Shown here: positions 1 through 9,400 of the stretch, piece by piece | Position numbering within the stretch: the stretch's first letter is position 1 | Layout of the letters: every line of letters begins with the position of its first letter | Assembly (NCBI RefSeq): GCF_000970305.1 | Contig: NZ_CP009517.1 | Span: 4,496,447 to 4,560,446, forward strand | Length of the DNA: 64,000 nucleotides | DNA from: Methanosarcina barkeri 3 | Lineage (GTDB): Archaea; Halobacteriota; Methanosarcinia; Methanosarcinales; Methanosarcinaceae | Reading direction: 5' to 3' | Program-made: the position numbers and the translations under genes | The notes under the pieces: model-generated | What the model was told of the DNA's origin: nothing | The model's database searches: none | What the model saw: only the letters and a program-made list of their open reading frames with translations

Positions 1-339
1 CAGGATCACCAGACCGATATTCTCACTGGCTATTCTCTCCACCTCTCTTACGGCCGCATATTGCTCCTCAAAATTAAGGGGTTCATAGATAATTATGCTC
101 CTCGCTATTTCTTTTGCGTTTTCCCCTGCAATTTGTTTGAAACGAGCAGGAGAAAGCCCTTCGGTATCTATGAAGATGACTCTCTGCCCTTGTTTTACGC
201 ATTCCACTGCAAGCTGGATGCAGATATTTGTTTTCCCGGTTCCTGCAGGTCCGAAGATTTGAGTCACAATCCCTTTCTCGAAACCTCCTCCCAGAAGTTC
301 GTCAAGGGGCTTGCAGCCGGAAGATAATAATTTTTCTAT
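1..339 (-). CDS. radB: DNA repair and recombination protein RadB, N-terminal part, cut by window edge
   Basis: RadB is the small euryarchaeal RecA/Rad51 paralogue, an ATPase that acts with RadA in recombination. Only about 113 codons are inside the window; the rest lies to the left. The visible protein has the family opening LLSSGCKPLDELLGGG, the Walker A motif GPAGTGKT, and a RecA-type core (VIFIDTEGLSPARF). No ATG, GTG or TTG lies in frame between the stop at 436-438 and the conserved LLSSGCK segment. A good Shine-Dalgarno (GAGGTG, minus strand) sits 7 nt before an ATA codon at 339-337, giving (M)EKLLSSGCK, so I place the start there. The start is therefore either a rare AUA initiator or a mutated ATG. 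Identification is confident; the start is not. Confidence 0.85.
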   Translation of the reverse strand, partial: MEKLLSSGCKPLDELLGGGFEKGIVTQIFGPAGTGKTNICIQLAVECVKQGQRVIFIDTEGLSPARFKQIAGENAKEIARSIIIYEPLNFEEQYAAVREVERIASENIGLVIL

Positions 340-1163
340 GAAATGACACCTCTTTTTGTACTTAATAATTATAACTGGCCCATGATATAACGTTTTTTTG
401 TGGTTTTCAACCGTTCCAGGAAAATTAAAGATTTTCTAAGAGGAGTAAAAAGACGAAGTTGATATAAATGAAATGCTCGGGTATAGATTCCCGGTCCTTA
501 AAAGAAGAGAACTTCACAAAAGTGCAGTGAAAATAAAAAACGGTCATCAGATAATATTTTTGAGAGTTTGGAGGAATAATGCCTTATACATGTTAGCCGT
601 ACCTGTACCCGGTAAATCAGCTGTGATATTCCTTAAAGCCTTCTGTACGTGAAATTATTTACCTAAAGAAGGCAGTTTTGCAAAAACAGGAATCCTTAAA
701 TCGTTACCAGATATGGTAACAAATAGAGAGTCTTTGTATACAAAAAAAGGGTGTTATTGTATCCAGACAAAAGGGTTATTGTATTCAGAGATGAGTTGAA
801 AAACGATTATTAAGGGAAATGTCATTTAGAATATTTACCTCAAAATAAAGGTCATTTTCATTTAATAGGATGAAAAAAACAATATAAGGGGGAACTTTTT
901 AGAAGCCGTACCCCTTTCCGATATTGCTGACTGATATTTAAAAAGACACGTTTGTAGGGACTATAAGGGTTAGCTGAGGAATGGTAACCCATGTGGGGCT
1001 TTGTTTTATGCTGTAGTGTGTTCTGTACCTGCGCGCTCACTCCTAATACAATAGGAATAAATATAAAATGTATGAACGAGCGTAAGAACAAAGCAAGCCC
1101 TATGCAAGAAACTGTAGTTAAAAATTAGATTGGAATTAGAGTAAAATCAGAGGGACGTAAAGC
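340..1163. other. 824-bp spacer with one perfect inverted repeat
   Basis: No credible gene is seen between radB and the redoxin gene. The longest open frame (minus strand, 858-1091) has no recognisable motif and looks like chance. The one structured element is a perfect inverted repeat at 703-720, GTTACCA-GATA-TGGTAAC, which could be a protein-binding site. It has no clear gene partner. The stretch just before 1164 should contain the promoter of the nrd locus. Confidence 0.5.
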
Positions 1164-1415
1164 ATGGCAAAAATAATCATATACACAACGGAACGCTGTC
1201 CGAAATGCAATAAATTAAAAACTTTCCTGGAGGCACACTCAGTCGTTTTTGAGGTAGCCGACATGTCTACCCCCGAAGCTCTAACGGAACTGCGTTTCAA
1301 CGGAGTCTTCACAGTGACAGCGCCTGTTTTACAGATCAATGATACATTCCTTACGCACGAGGAAATCTTCAGTGAGGGAGAAGTAAACCCTGAAAAAATC
1401 CAGGAAATCCTGTGA
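1164..1415 (+). CDS. NrdH-like glutaredoxin/thioredoxin-fold redoxin
   Basis: An 83-residue thioredoxin-fold protein with the redox motif C12-P-K-C15 after strand KIIIYTTER, and the cis-proline segment TAPVLQI that marks glutaredoxin/NrdH folds. It lies about 125 bp upstream of nrdD and nrdG in the same direction, so it is the likely electron donor of this anaerobic ribonucleotide reductase. That fits established work on Methanosarcina barkeri, where the NrdD3-type enzyme takes electrons from a NrdH-like redoxin fed by a ferredoxin-dependent disulfide reductase rather than from formate. No reductase gene is seen here. The fold is confident; the partnership is inferred from context. Confidence 0.85.
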   Translation: MAKIIIYTTERCPKCNKLKTFLEAHSVVFEVADMSTPEALTELRFNGVFTVTAPVLQINDTFLTHEEIFSEGEVNPEKIQEIL

Positions 1416-1541
1416 TGAAGAAAATCCTGTGATAACAAAGGTCTGAAATTAAAAATAAATGAATATTTCTTCAAATTCATTATTAAACTCTATTACTAAG
1501 ACAATCACTAAAGAACTAAGACAATCACTGAAGATGAGAAA

Positions 1542-3926
1542 ATGACAAGCGAGATTCTCTTACCAGATTACCAGTTATCTGACAACCAATCAACCCAAAA
1601 GACGCTTGAAGAAGTGCCCGTCTCTCCTCTCCCCAAAAACGACCAGTTATCTGATAACCAGCCAGTGCAAAAAACCCTTGACGGACTGTCTGTCTCCCCT
1701 CTTCCAAAAGTAAGGACAACAGATGGTTTCATTCTTAACTGGGATAGAAACATCATTGTAAACCAGCTCCTGAAAGAAACAAAATTAAGCGAAGTTTTCT
1801 ATAATAAACCCTCCATCACAAAAGAAGAAGCTATTGAGATTGCAAAGGATGCAGAAAAGATCATTAAAAAGATGAATCTTAAGTTTCTCTCAGGTCCTCT
1901 TATCCGGGAAATAGTAAACAATATTCTGCTTGACAGAGGGCATGTTGAATGGAGAAACATAATGACCAGAGTCGGAGCCTCGGTCTACGATGCCTATGAA
2001 ATCGATACTGGTTACGGCTTTGAAGCAAATGATAACGCAAACCAGCTGAATAACGCCGAGACCTCACATAAAAGAAAAGCCGACAAAATGTCCAAAGAGC
2101 AAAATCTCCTTCTGATGCCAAAAGAACTTGCCGACCTTCACCTTAATGGAGATTTTCATATTCATGATCTTGAATATATGGGTACAAGACCATTTTGCCA
2201 GGACTGGGATCTCCGTTACTTTTTTTACTATGGGCTCATGCCTGACGGAGTAGGAACTCAATCAAGCGTGGCAAAACCTGCAAAGAATGCTGAAGTAGCT
2301 TTCCTTCATGCTGTAAAAGCTATGGGTTCAGCTCAGACAAATTTTGCAGGCGGGCAGGGTTTTTACAATTTTCTGACTTTTATGGCTCCCTATCTTGAAG
2401 GCAAGTCCGAAACCGAGATAAAACAACTTATGCAGATGTTCGTCTATGAGATGATGCAGATGATGTGTGCAAGAGGCGGACAGACTGTCTTTTCATCTGT
2501 TCAGCTTTCTCCCGGGGTTCCGAAACTCTGGAGAAACATTCCTATTGTCGCTATGGGTAAAGTATGGGACGGAAAGAAGGCTCCTCTCAGAACTTATGGA
2601 GAATTTGAAAAAGAAGTCCGTCTCGGTTTCAAGGCTCTTATGGATGTTATGCTTGAAGGAGACGCATGGGGTAAACCTTTCAGCTTCCCAAAGCCAGAGA
2701 TTTCCATTGAACCTGACTTTATGGAAGAAGACAAAGAATTCAATAGAGCTCACCCTGAGCTTCCGACTTATAAAGAGCTGTACAGGATGACCTTTGAGCT
2801 GGCTGCTAAATTCGGGACTCCTTACTTTGATAACCAGCTTCCTGAATATAGAGGAGCAGGAGAAGGGATTTCGTGTTATCAATGTTGTGCGTATCAGTTT
2901 TCTGCAAATCCTACTGATGATAAAGAGTTCGATGATAAACTTCATTTCAAGGACGGAAAACACTTTTCAATGGGCTCATGGATGGTTCTGTCTTTAAACT
3001 GCCCAAGGGTTGCATACAAAGCTGAACATAACGATGAAAAACTTTTCAATGAGCTAAAGACCCTGATGAATAAGGGAGTGGAAGTTTTCAAGATCAAACG
3101 TAGATGGATGAATAGTCTGATCAAGAAGAACAGAATTCCCTTTGCAGCCCAGTGTCCCAAAGATCCTGGTACAGAGGAAAAAGGGGCCATAGCTGTGGAC
3201 TTTGAAAGTCTTGTCTATACTATCGGAGTAGTAGGAATCAATGAAATGGTCCAGTACCATACAGGCTATCAGATCCACGAATCTCCTGCTGCTTATAAGC
3301 TTGCTATCAGAGCTATGTTTGAAATGAAAATGCACGCTCAAAAGCTTTCAAATGAAAATGGTATGGAGATTGCTCTTGCAAGAACGCCTGCAGAAACGAC
3401 AGCCCAGCGCTTTGCAGTCTCGGACCTCCTGCATAAAGAGTATGCCGACAAGGCCGAATTTACAATTAAAGGGGATTTGGAGGCCGCAAAAAGCGAGTTG
3501 AACCAGACACATGACCTGCCAATCTACTATACTAACGGGACTCATGTTCCAGTTAATGCAGATATATCTCTGCCTGAAAGGATAAAGTATGAACATACTT
3601 TCTTCCCGATTGTGGACGGCGGAAATATCATGCATGTCTGGCTTGGAGAAGGACAGCCCGATCCTGACGGCCTTCAGGAGCTTGCCATGCATATAGCAAA
3701 GAACACCCAGACAGGTTACTTTGCCTTTACCAAGGATATGACCGTATGCACCGATGAAGGATACGTAGCCGATGGGCTGCTGGATAGATGCCCTAAGTGT
3801 AAGTCCGAAAATGTGCAGCATCTCTCAAGGATTACAGGATACCTTCAGTCTGTTGAAGGCTGGAACAAAGGCAAACGTCAGGAACTTCTGGACAGAAAGC
3901 GGTACAGCACAAGGGAACTCAGGTAA
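1542..3926 (+). CDS. nrdD: anaerobic (class III) ribonucleoside-triphosphate reductase
   Basis: Large subunit of the oxygen-sensitive reductase that makes deoxynucleotides with a glycyl radical. The protein has 794 residues. Residues 1-55 are unusual: a 24-residue segment (LSDNQ..QKTL....VSPLPK) occurs twice in tandem (DNA copies at 1572 and 1644). Residues ~58-150 resemble an ATP-cone allosteric domain. The catalytic barrel follows, with ARGGQTVFSS near 310 and a Cys-rich loop CYQCCAYQF near 445. The C-terminus has C..CPKC cysteines typical of the zinc site and the glycyl-radical motif RITGYL, with the radical Gly at about 766. It sits between the redoxin gene and nrdG, the standard arrangement. 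The start is the first ATG of the frame; because of the duplicated leader the true N-terminus could be shorter. Confidence 0.95.
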   Translation: MTSEILLPDYQLSDNQSTQKTLEEVPVSPLPKNDQLSDNQPVQKTLDGLSVSPLPKVRTTDGFILNWDRNIIVNQLLKETKLSEVFYNKPSITKEEAIEIAKDAEKIIKKMNLKFLSGPLIREIVNNILLDRGHVEWRNIMTRVGASVYDAYEIDTGYGFEANDNANQLNNAETSHKRKADKMSKEQNLLLMPKELADLHLNGDFHIHDLEYMGTRPFCQDWDLRYFFYYGLMPDGVGTQSSVAKPAKNAEVAFLHAVKAMGSAQTNFAGGQGFYNFLTFMAPYLEGKSETEIKQLMQMFVYEMMQMMCARGGQTVFSSVQLSPGVPKLWRNIPIVAMGKVWDGKKAPLRTYGEFEKEVRLGFKALMDVMLEGDAWGKPFSFPKPEISIEPDFMEEDKEFNRAHPELPTYKELYRMTFELAAKFGTPYFDNQLPEYRGAGEGISCYQCCAYQFSANPTDDKEFDDKLHFKDGKHFSMGSWMVLSLNCPRVAYKAEHNDEKLFNELKTLMNKGVEVFKIKRRWMNSLIKKNRIPFAAQCPKDPGTEEKGAIAVDFESLVYTIGVVGINEMVQYHTGYQIHESPAAYKLAIRAMFEMKMHAQKLSNENGMEIALARTPAETTAQRFAVSDLLHKEYADKAEFTIKGDLEAAKSELNQTHDLPIYYTNGTHVPVNADISLPERIKYEHTFFPIVDGGNIMHVWLGEGQPDPDGLQELAMHIAKNTQTGYFAFTKDMTVCTDEGYVADGLLDRCPKCKSENVQHLSRITGYLQSVEGWNKGKRQELLDRKRYSTRELR

Positions 3927-3973
3927 GGGTCCCTTAACCTTTTTTATACTTAAAGGCGTGAGAACGGTAAGCC

Positions 3974-4756
3974 ATGAAAGTAAACTACGCAGGTACTGTC
4001 CCTCTTTCGACCGTGGACTGGAGAGGGAGGGCTGCGGTTACTATCTTTTTTAGGGGATGCCCTCTTCGCTGCCCCTACTGCCAGAACCATCCCTACCTCC
4101 AGGGACTTAACCTTGTAAAATTGGAATTCGTGAAAGAGCAGATTAAAGAATCAAAACCCTTTGTGAGTGCAGTTGTATTTTCAGGAGGGGAACCTTTGAT
4201 GCAGAAAGCAATTATTCCTCTTGCAGAGTTTGCAAAAGAAATGGGGCTTTCAATTGGGGTTCATACAAACGGCTACTATCCTGAAACAGCAAGCGAAATG
4301 GTTAAACGAAAGCTGGTTGATAAGTTTTTTATCGATATAAAAGCTCCTCCGGATGATCCCGAACTTTATGGTAAAATTACGGGCTTCGAAGAATATGAAT
4401 CAGTGAAAAAAAAGCCTGAACAGGTTACTGCATCTGTAATAAAAACACTTGGAATTGCAGACTCCTGTGACTTGGAACTGGAGCTTCGGACAACATTAAT
4501 TAGAGATTTTATAGGAAGCAAGGAAGAAATTACCAGCATAGCTGCCTGGATCTCGAAACATATGAAGAACGAGGAACTTACCTATGTACTGCAGCAGGGA
4601 ATTCCGGAACATAGTTTGCAGAAAAATTTAAGGGAGCTGCGGGTTCTGGAAAGGGAAGAACTATATGAACTCGGTAAAATTGCAAAAAAGTTTCTGAAAA
4701 ATGTAAGGATAAGAACAAAAGAAAGCGGAGAAGAAATAATTTCTGGCTCTGTATGA
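3974..4756 (+). CDS. nrdG: anaerobic ribonucleotide reductase activating enzyme (radical SAM)
   Basis: Activates NrdD by making its glycyl radical from S-adenosylmethionine. The 260-residue protein carries the radical-SAM cluster motif C29-PLR-C33-PY-C36 and the SAM-binding GGEP motif (FSGGEPLM). It starts 47 bp after nrdD and is surely co-transcribed. The opening VPLSTVDWRGRAAVTIFFRG is typical of the archaeal NrdG/Afl-like subgroup. Longer than E. coli NrdG (about 154 residues) because it has a full radical-SAM barrel. Confidence 0.92.
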   Translation: MKVNYAGTVPLSTVDWRGRAAVTIFFRGCPLRCPYCQNHPYLQGLNLVKLEFVKEQIKESKPFVSAVVFSGGEPLMQKAIIPLAEFAKEMGLSIGVHTNGYYPETASEMVKRKLVDKFFIDIKAPPDDPELYGKITGFEEYESVKKKPEQVTASVIKTLGIADSCDLELELRTTLIRDFIGSKEEITSIAAWISKHMKNEELTYVLQQGIPEHSLQKNLRELRVLEREELYELGKIAKKFLKNVRIRTKESGEEIISGSV

Positions 4757-4809
4757 CCGAACCTGACAGAATTCAGAGTCTAGTTTGTTTAACTTATCTG
4801 ATGTTTACT

Positions 4810-4905
4810 GATATAAGATTGTATTGATATTAGATTCTATTGATATGAGATTGTATTGATATGAGATTGTATTGATACGAGATTGTACTGATATAAGCTT
4901 GTTTT
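4810..4905. repeat. 16-bp tandem repeat, about 6 copies
   Basis: Units of GATATGAGATTGTATT with one to three changes each, ending in a T-rich run near 4903-4920. It lies about 50 bp downstream of nrdG. The T-run after it may serve as the nrdG transcription end. The remaining spacer to 5160 shows nothing else. Confidence 0.85.
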
Positions 4906-5173
4906 TTCTTCTTGTGCTTTTCTTTTTTGTCTGAAAAGTGAATAAAGTGTAAAACATTTCTCTATTAGAGGCCTACAGAAAACCATGCTTTGAGTTCAAA
5001 TGAATTTGAAGTTTACAAAAGTTTTATACATTCCTAGAGATAAAATGAAAATGTGAAGCCTTTAAGAAATTTACTTAGGAAAATTTGTTAATTAATACTA
5101 GTGGAAATAAGTAGAATTTTTAGAAAAAACCTCATATAATGCTGAAAATGATTCTGAGAAGACTGTTATAATT

Positions 5174-5200
5174 TTTGTGTGACTTTACAGGTTACACAAA
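5174..5200. promoter_or_regulatory. 27-bp inverted repeat over the thiL promoter
   Basis: Half-sites TTTGTGTGAC (5174-5183) and GTTACACAAA (5191-5200) match as an inverted repeat at 9 of 10 positions with a 7-nt spacer. A TATA-like TTATAATTT lies at 5166-5174, so the repeat covers the expected transcription start about 25 nt downstream of it. This is where an archaeal repressor would bind. No regulator gene is adjacent. Confidence 0.45.
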
Positions 5201-5222
5201 TTAAATAAAGGAGAGGAACTCA

Positions 5223-5276
5223 GTGTTTTTTGGCTCACATAATGCATTTATTTATAGAAAAAAACACAAAAATTAG
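5223..5276 (+). other. possible 17-residue upstream ORF before thiL
   Basis: A GTG codon at 5223 stands at good distance from a strong Shine-Dalgarno (AAAGGAGAGG, 5207-5216) and opens 17 codons (VFFGSHNAFIYRKKHKN) ending at TAG 5274-5276. It is out of frame with thiL, whose ATG 17 nt later has no clear ribosome-binding site. It could be a translated leader that lets ribosomes reinitiate at thiL. It could also be chance. Confidence 0.3.
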
Positions 5277-5293
5277 CATTTTCAAAAAAGACC

Positions 5294-6316
5294 ATGAAAA
5301 ACACAAAAGTATCTTCAGTTGGAGAGCGCGCTCTAATCTCCATTTTATCGGAGATTTTCAAAACATCTGATGGCAGGGAGAAAGAACAGGAAGGAATCCT
5401 TATAGGCGCAGGTTCGGATGACTGCGCCGTCCTTGACCTGAAAGGTGAAGACTGCCTGGTTGTTACTACCGATATGCTGCACAGGACTACTGACTTCCCG
5501 GAAGAAATGACACCCTGGCAAATAGGCTGGATGTCAGCAGCCGTAAACTTCAGTGACATCGCAGCTATGGGTGCAGAACCCACAGGACTTGTTATGGCAA
5601 TTGGAATGCCGGTTGATACCGAAACTGCTTTTGTTGTATCCCTTGCAAAAGGTATGCAGGCATGTGCCGAATTCTGTGGGACTGCGATCATCGGAGGCGA
5701 TCTTGATACACATGCAGAACTGACAATTACAGGGACGGCACTTGGCAGGGTAAAAAAAAGCCAGCTCCTTCTTCGGCGCGGAGCAAGACCGGGTGATCTT
5801 GTCTGTGTCACTGGATATACAGGATCAGCCGGAGTAGCTCTGGAAGCTCTTCAATTAAGAAAGCCAGTAAGTGAAAATATTCTGAAGGCACTTTTTGAAC
5901 CTGTCCCGCGCACGAAAGAAGCAAGGACACTTGCAGAGTCAGGAGCAGTCACATCCATGATGGATACGAGTGACGGCCTTGCAATGTCCCTTTATGACCT
6001 CTCCAGGCAGAGTCATGTGGGCTTCAGGATCAGAGAAAGTGCCCTTCCTATCCTCAAGGAGGTCCGTGAATTTGCTTTAGACCCGAATAAACTGAGAGAG
6101 TTTGCTCTTTACACAGGTGGAGATTTTGAACTTCTTATTACAATTGACCCCCAAAAGATCAAAAAAGTACAAAATATATGTAACTTAGTCGTTATAGGAG
6201 AATGTACAAAGTATGAAGCAGGCATTGTACTCGAATCCCCGGAATGCAAGCTTATAACTATAGAGCAAAGAGGATACCAGCAGTTAAAAGCTAAAGCTGT
6301 TGATAGATCCACTTGA
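5294..6316 (+). CDS. thiL: thiamine-monophosphate kinase
   Basis: Phosphorylates thiamine phosphate to the cofactor thiamine diphosphate using ATP. The 340-residue protein shows the ThiL/AIR-synthase fold: opening VSSVGERALI, the metal-binding GSDDCAVLD, TTDMLHRTTDFP, then NFSDIAAMGAEP and GGDLD, with the C-terminal DTSDGLAMSL and YTGGDFELL. Length is near the family norm of 320-340. In-frame TAG lies upstream, and the conserved N-terminus begins soon after the ATG at 5294, which supports this start despite a weak ribosome-binding site. It appears monocistronic. Confidence 0.93.
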   Translation: MKNTKVSSVGERALISILSEIFKTSDGREKEQEGILIGAGSDDCAVLDLKGEDCLVVTTDMLHRTTDFPEEMTPWQIGWMSAAVNFSDIAAMGAEPTGLVMAIGMPVDTETAFVVSLAKGMQACAEFCGTAIIGGDLDTHAELTITGTALGRVKKSQLLLRRGARPGDLVCVTGYTGSAGVALEALQLRKPVSENILKALFEPVPRTKEARTLAESGAVTSMMDTSDGLAMSLYDLSRQSHVGFRIRESALPILKEVREFALDPNKLREFALYTGGDFELLITIDPQKIKKVQNICNLVVIGECTKYEAGIVLESPECKLITIEQRGYQQLKAKAVDRST

Positions 6317-6475
6317 TTAAAAATAAATTACCCCCGTGAAACAGAATCCTGGATTAGAAAGATAAAAATGAAGAACTCTTGGTTTAAGCCCGAAAGTTTA
6401 CAAAAATAGATCAAATGTCAGAATAAACTGACTAAACTCATAATAATTTATGCACAAGGTTCAGAAGGATAGAAT

Positions 6476-9400
6476 ATGAAAAAAACTAGTTTACAGATAT
6501 TTACAGCAATTCTGGTGCTAGGTCTATTTTGCGGAACTGCAGCTGCAGCCCCGAGCATAATAGCAGCAGTGCCTGGAGATAATGCGACTGTCAATAAGAT
6601 AGTCGGCCAGACTCAAGGTTTTAGCGTTCAAACAAACGAGTCAGCAACTATTGACTGGCAGGTTGACGGAAGCACTGTTTCCCAAACATCGTATGATAGT
6701 GCAACGAATACCTCTACCCTCAATCACACCGTTAATCAAGGTACATACAATGTTAAAGCAACTGTTCAGTCAACTGGAGACAATAGAACCTGGAGTGTAA
6801 CCGGAGGATCAAACGTACCGGTGATCACATTATCTACTCCTTCATCATCAACGGTTAACAATAACATAGGAGAATCAAGAAAGTTTACTGCAACTGTTAG
6901 CCCTACATCAAATGTGACATGGTATGTTGATGATGTCCAGGTTCAGAAAAATGAGTCTGTCACTGAGGCATCATATACCAACACTTCTGCAACACAGGGT
7001 ACGCATACAATTAAAGTGAATGCAGAAAATGAAAATGGCAGTGCAGAATCAAAATCCTGGACATGGAAAATACCAACTACCGGAGGATTATCTGTTAATC
7101 TTGACCCCTCCGAAGGAACTATTTCAGTCGATAAAGGAGTGTCTAAAACTTTCAAAGTCAATTCCAGCACGGATAACCAGAATGTTAATGTTGAGTGGCT
7201 TGTTGGTGACGAATCAAAGAAAAAGGATGAAGGTGTAACCTATTCTTCATATGACTTTGAAGAAGACAGTGCAGGAAATTATACCCTCAAAGCAGTGGTC
7301 AGTGACCCCAACGGCAATTATGATTCATCGACAAAAACATGGACTGTAACCGTCGGATCCACAGACAATTCAACTGGGAACAGAATATGGGAAGAGGGAA
7401 TGCCAGAAACTTACACATGGACTGCCCAGAGTTACTCAGGCTTCTATTATGACCTTGATTCCGGAGTATCCTCAGAAGAGATGACCATTAAGGATATAGA
7501 TAGAAGCATAAAATCAGAAAATATTGAGTACTCCACAAAACCTACCAAAACTGATTTTGAGTACAATGCATGGGGTTCGTACCAGATAATCGGTTTCATG
7601 GCAGAGAAATACTTTGCAGGGTATACTGAAAATTCTACGGTTATAGATGATGATATTAGCCCTATTTCCGAAGGTATTCTTTCCAAGATTCTCATAGACA
7701 GTGACGATAAAAAATCAGCAAATGCAGGAGATTCTCTTGTTCTCGAAGAAGGATATTCCCTGAATATCGTGGAAGTGGATATCAATGGAAAGTCTGTCAG
7801 GGTCCAGCTTGAAAAGGATGGCGATGTAGTAGATGAGGCATTCCTCCAATCGGGCGATAACTATGTCTATAAAACTGATCTTGGAAAAGCAGAAGATGTG
7901 CCCATAATCATTGCTCATATCGGTTCGGTTTTCCAAGGAAATGAAAATTCTGCTGTATTCATACAGGGTCTCTTCCAAATTTCGGACCAATACACCGAGG
8001 TCAGTAATGGAGATACCTTTGGGGAAATGAAAGTAACTTCCGTAAGCAGCAGTGAAATAAAGATGGAGAATGATGATAGCGTCGGACTTGATAAGGGAGA
8101 TACTGTAGACCTTATGGGTAAAATACAGCTTCAGGTAGCTGATGATAACACACTGCGCTTTGCCCCGACTCTTGACACCTCGGAAGCGGGTGAATACGAG
8201 CTGCGTGGGACTGTCTATGACAAGAGCATTAATGGTAATTCACTCATTAGCTGGACACCCCTTAACTTTGAAGGTTTCTATTACAACATAGACGAAGGAA
8301 TTGGGACTGAAAACCTTACAGTGGAAGAGCTTAAAGACAGGAATATACCTTCAGATAAACTAGTCTACAAATCCACACCTCAGGCTGTTGATTTTGATCA
8401 CAAAAAATGGGGCAATTTCACAGTTATTGGTTTCATGGCAGACAAGTACTTTGCCGGATACACTGATGACTCTGTTAATGGATCTGTTGATGATGTGAGC
8501 CTTCTTTCGAACAATATTCTCTGTAAAGTCCTTACCGACAACGACGACAAAAAGTCTATGGATTCGGGTTCTGCCCTTACCCTTGAAGATGGTTATTCTT
8601 TGAATATCGTGGAAGTAGATATCAATGGAAAATCTGTCAGGGTCCAGCTTGAAAAAGATGGTGATGTAGTAGATGAGGCATTCCTCCAATCGGGCGATGA
8701 CTATGTCTATAAAACTGATCTTGGAAAAGCGGAAGATGTGCCCATAATCATTGCTCATATCGGTTCGGTTTTTCAAGGAAATGAAAATTCTGCTGTATTC
8801 ATACAGGGTCTTTTCCAGCTCTCGGACCAGTACACCGAAATCAATAATGGAGATACTTTTGGAGAGATGGAGGTCACCGGTGTCTCTGAAAGTGGCATTA
8901 CAATGAAAAACGATGATGATATCGGGCTTGACAAGGATGAGACTACTGAAATAATGGGCAATGTCAGTTTCAAGACTGCTGATGACAATACTCTCAGGTT
9001 CTACCCCTTCGTGAGTGTTGAAACTGGAGGTAATGGAAATGACAACAACTCACTGAAAATAGATGTGCCTGATAAAATCTATGCCGGAGATACGTTTAAT
9101 ATCGAAGTAACTGCTGGCAATAAGTCTATAGCAGGCGCTAATGTTTCGGTTAACGACAGTAGCATAGGTGAAACCGATAATGATGGAGTCATTGAATATA
9201 CAGCCAAAGACGCCGGTACCTTCAAGATAACTGCAAAAAAGGACGACTATAAAACTGCAAACAAAAACATTAACGTCAGTGCCCCGAAAGAAGAAATGGT
9301 AATTACCGTTTCACCTGAGACAGTTTATGTTGGAGATACCCTGAATGTTGAGATTGTCAAAGCGATCGGTGGTGACCCAATTGAGGGTGCAGACGTATCG

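Noticed and set aside
858..1091. 77-codon minus-strand frame in the radB-nrd spacer
   Set aside because: No ribosome site, no family motif, and composition like random AT-rich DNA.
5160..5290. THI-box (TPP riboswitch) before thiL
   Set aside because: The conserved CTGAGA and related TPP-aptamer elements are not found in the leader.
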